Shown: in pieces, positions 5,950 through 6,401 of the stretch
How positions within the stretch are numbered: position 1 is the first letter of the stretch
Layout: every line of letters begins with the position of its first letter
Origin: JBHELQ01 sp046262995
GTDB taxonomy: Bacteria; Actinomycetota; Thermoleophilia; Solirubrobacterales; Thermoleophilaceae
DNA length: 6,401 bases
Assembly: GCA_046262995.1 (NCBI GenBank)
Contig: JBHELQ010000167.1
Location: forward strand, 1 to 6,401
Direction: 5' to 3'
The notes under the pieces: generated by a model
What the model was told of the DNA's origin: nothing
What the model saw: only the letters and a program-made list of their open reading frames with translations
The model's database searches: none
Position numbers and translations under genes: made by a program

Positions 5950-6401
5950 CGGGGCGCGAGGTCAAGGCCGTGCTGCTTGACGCGCTCGGCACGCTCGTGC
6001 GGCTCGAGCCGCCGGCGCCGCGGCTGCGCGACCAGCTGCGCCGGCGGGCGGGGGTCGAGCTCGACGAGGAGACAGCCGCCCGCGGCTTCGAGGCGGAGAT
6101 CTCGTACTACCTCGCGCACCACCTCGACGGTGGCGACCCCGGTCGGCTGGAGGACCTTCGCGCCCGCTGCGCGCTGGAGATGACGCGGGCGATCGGTTTG
6201 GAGGGGCGTCTGGACCCGTCCGTGGCGCGCCGGGCGATGCTCGACTCGCTCGAGTTCACGCCCTTTCCCGACGTGCCGCCGGCCCTGCGCGAGCTCCGGG
6301 CCCGGGGCCTGCGGCTCGTCGTGGCCAGCAACTGGGACTGCTCGCTTCCCCGGTGGCTCGAGCGCGCGGGCCTGGGCGCCCTGCTCGACGGGGCGGTCTC
6401 C
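5946..6401 (+). CDS. HAD-superfamily hydrolase, N-terminal 152 residues (cut by window edge)
   Basis: This is a soluble HAD-family (subfamily IA-like) hydrolase whose C-terminal part lies beyond the window. Motif I is AVLLDALGTLV (8-18) with nucleophile Asp12, followed by a helical cap (about 22-105), then FPDVPPALRELRARGLRLVVASNWDCSLPRWLERAGL (107-143), where Ser128 of SNWD is motif II. Motifs III and IV (the Lys and the Asp pair) are not in the window. The residue two after the nucleophile is Leu14, not the Asp that acts as acid/base in classic HAD phosphatases; DxxGT variants occur in haloacid dehalogenases and in REG-2-like HADs, to which the SNWDxSL sequence is similar. The GTG start overlaps the preceding stop as GTGA, indicating translational coupling to the mannosyltransferase. 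The substrate is unknown. Confidence 0.88.
   Translation, partial: MTGREVKAVLLDALGTLVRLEPPAPRLRDQLRRRAGVELDEETAARGFEAEISYYLAHHLDGGDPGRLEDLRARCALEMTRAIGLEGRLDPSVARRAMLDSLEFTPFPDVPPALRELRARGLRLVVASNWDCSLPRWLERAGLGALLDGAVS

Noticed and set aside
1..6401. tRNA, rRNA, riboswitch, CRISPR, insertion sequence or phage features
   Set aside because: Coding sequence accounts for nearly all bases, no direct-repeat array or terminal inverted repeats were seen, and the thiL start has no room for a TPP riboswitch in the 17-base gap.

Overview
This window is ordinary chromosomal DNA from a very GC-rich bacterium, most likely an actinomycete-type lineage. The style of the class A penicillin-binding protein and of the PIG-V-like mannosyltransferase suggests the Thermoleophilia (Solirubrobacterales and relatives). 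That placement is an inference from protein flavour, GC-rich third codon positions, and GTG/TTG starts without clear Shine-Dalgarno sites. No mobile element, CRISPR array, RNA gene or prophage signal was seen.

Layout from left to right: (1) the 5' part of thiL (thiamine-monophosphate kinase) on the minus strand, cut by the left edge; (2) a plus-strand polytopic membrane protein of the lysylphosphatidylglycerol-synthase TM / flippase-like family; (3) a minus-strand class A penicillin-binding protein of 720 residues with complete transglycosylase and transpeptidase motifs and a disordered Gly/Ser/Tyr/Pro tail; (4) a minus-strand small MscS-type mechanosensitive channel of 265 residues, upstream of and co-directional with the PBP; (5) a plus-strand PIG-V-type mannosyltransferase family membrane protein; (6) the 5' part of a plus-strand HAD-superfamily hydrolase that overlaps the stop of gene 5 by GTGA and runs off the right edge.

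The packing is extreme. Only about 61 bases (648-664 and 3814-3857) lie outside the called genes. The convergent pair shares a CTAG as both stop codons, the divergent pair mscS/mannosyltransferase shares a CATG as both start codons, and the divergent pair thiL/flippase-like gene is separated by 17 bases. Promoters must therefore lie inside neighbouring genes or, for the flippase-like gene, in the tiny gap, where a TACAGT hexamer sits at the spacing expected for a leaderless transcript.

Functionally, four of the six genes concern the cell envelope: peptidoglycan synthesis (PBP), turgor release (MscS), membrane glycosylation (mannosyltransferase) and possibly lipid or lipid-linked substrate handling (flippase-like protein). 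thiL and the HAD hydrolase are metabolic or unassigned. I did not find convincing evidence of a previously undescribed system. The most interesting points are the gene-boundary architecture, the two-cysteine arrangement and long tail in the PBP, and the HAD protein without the usual second aspartate.
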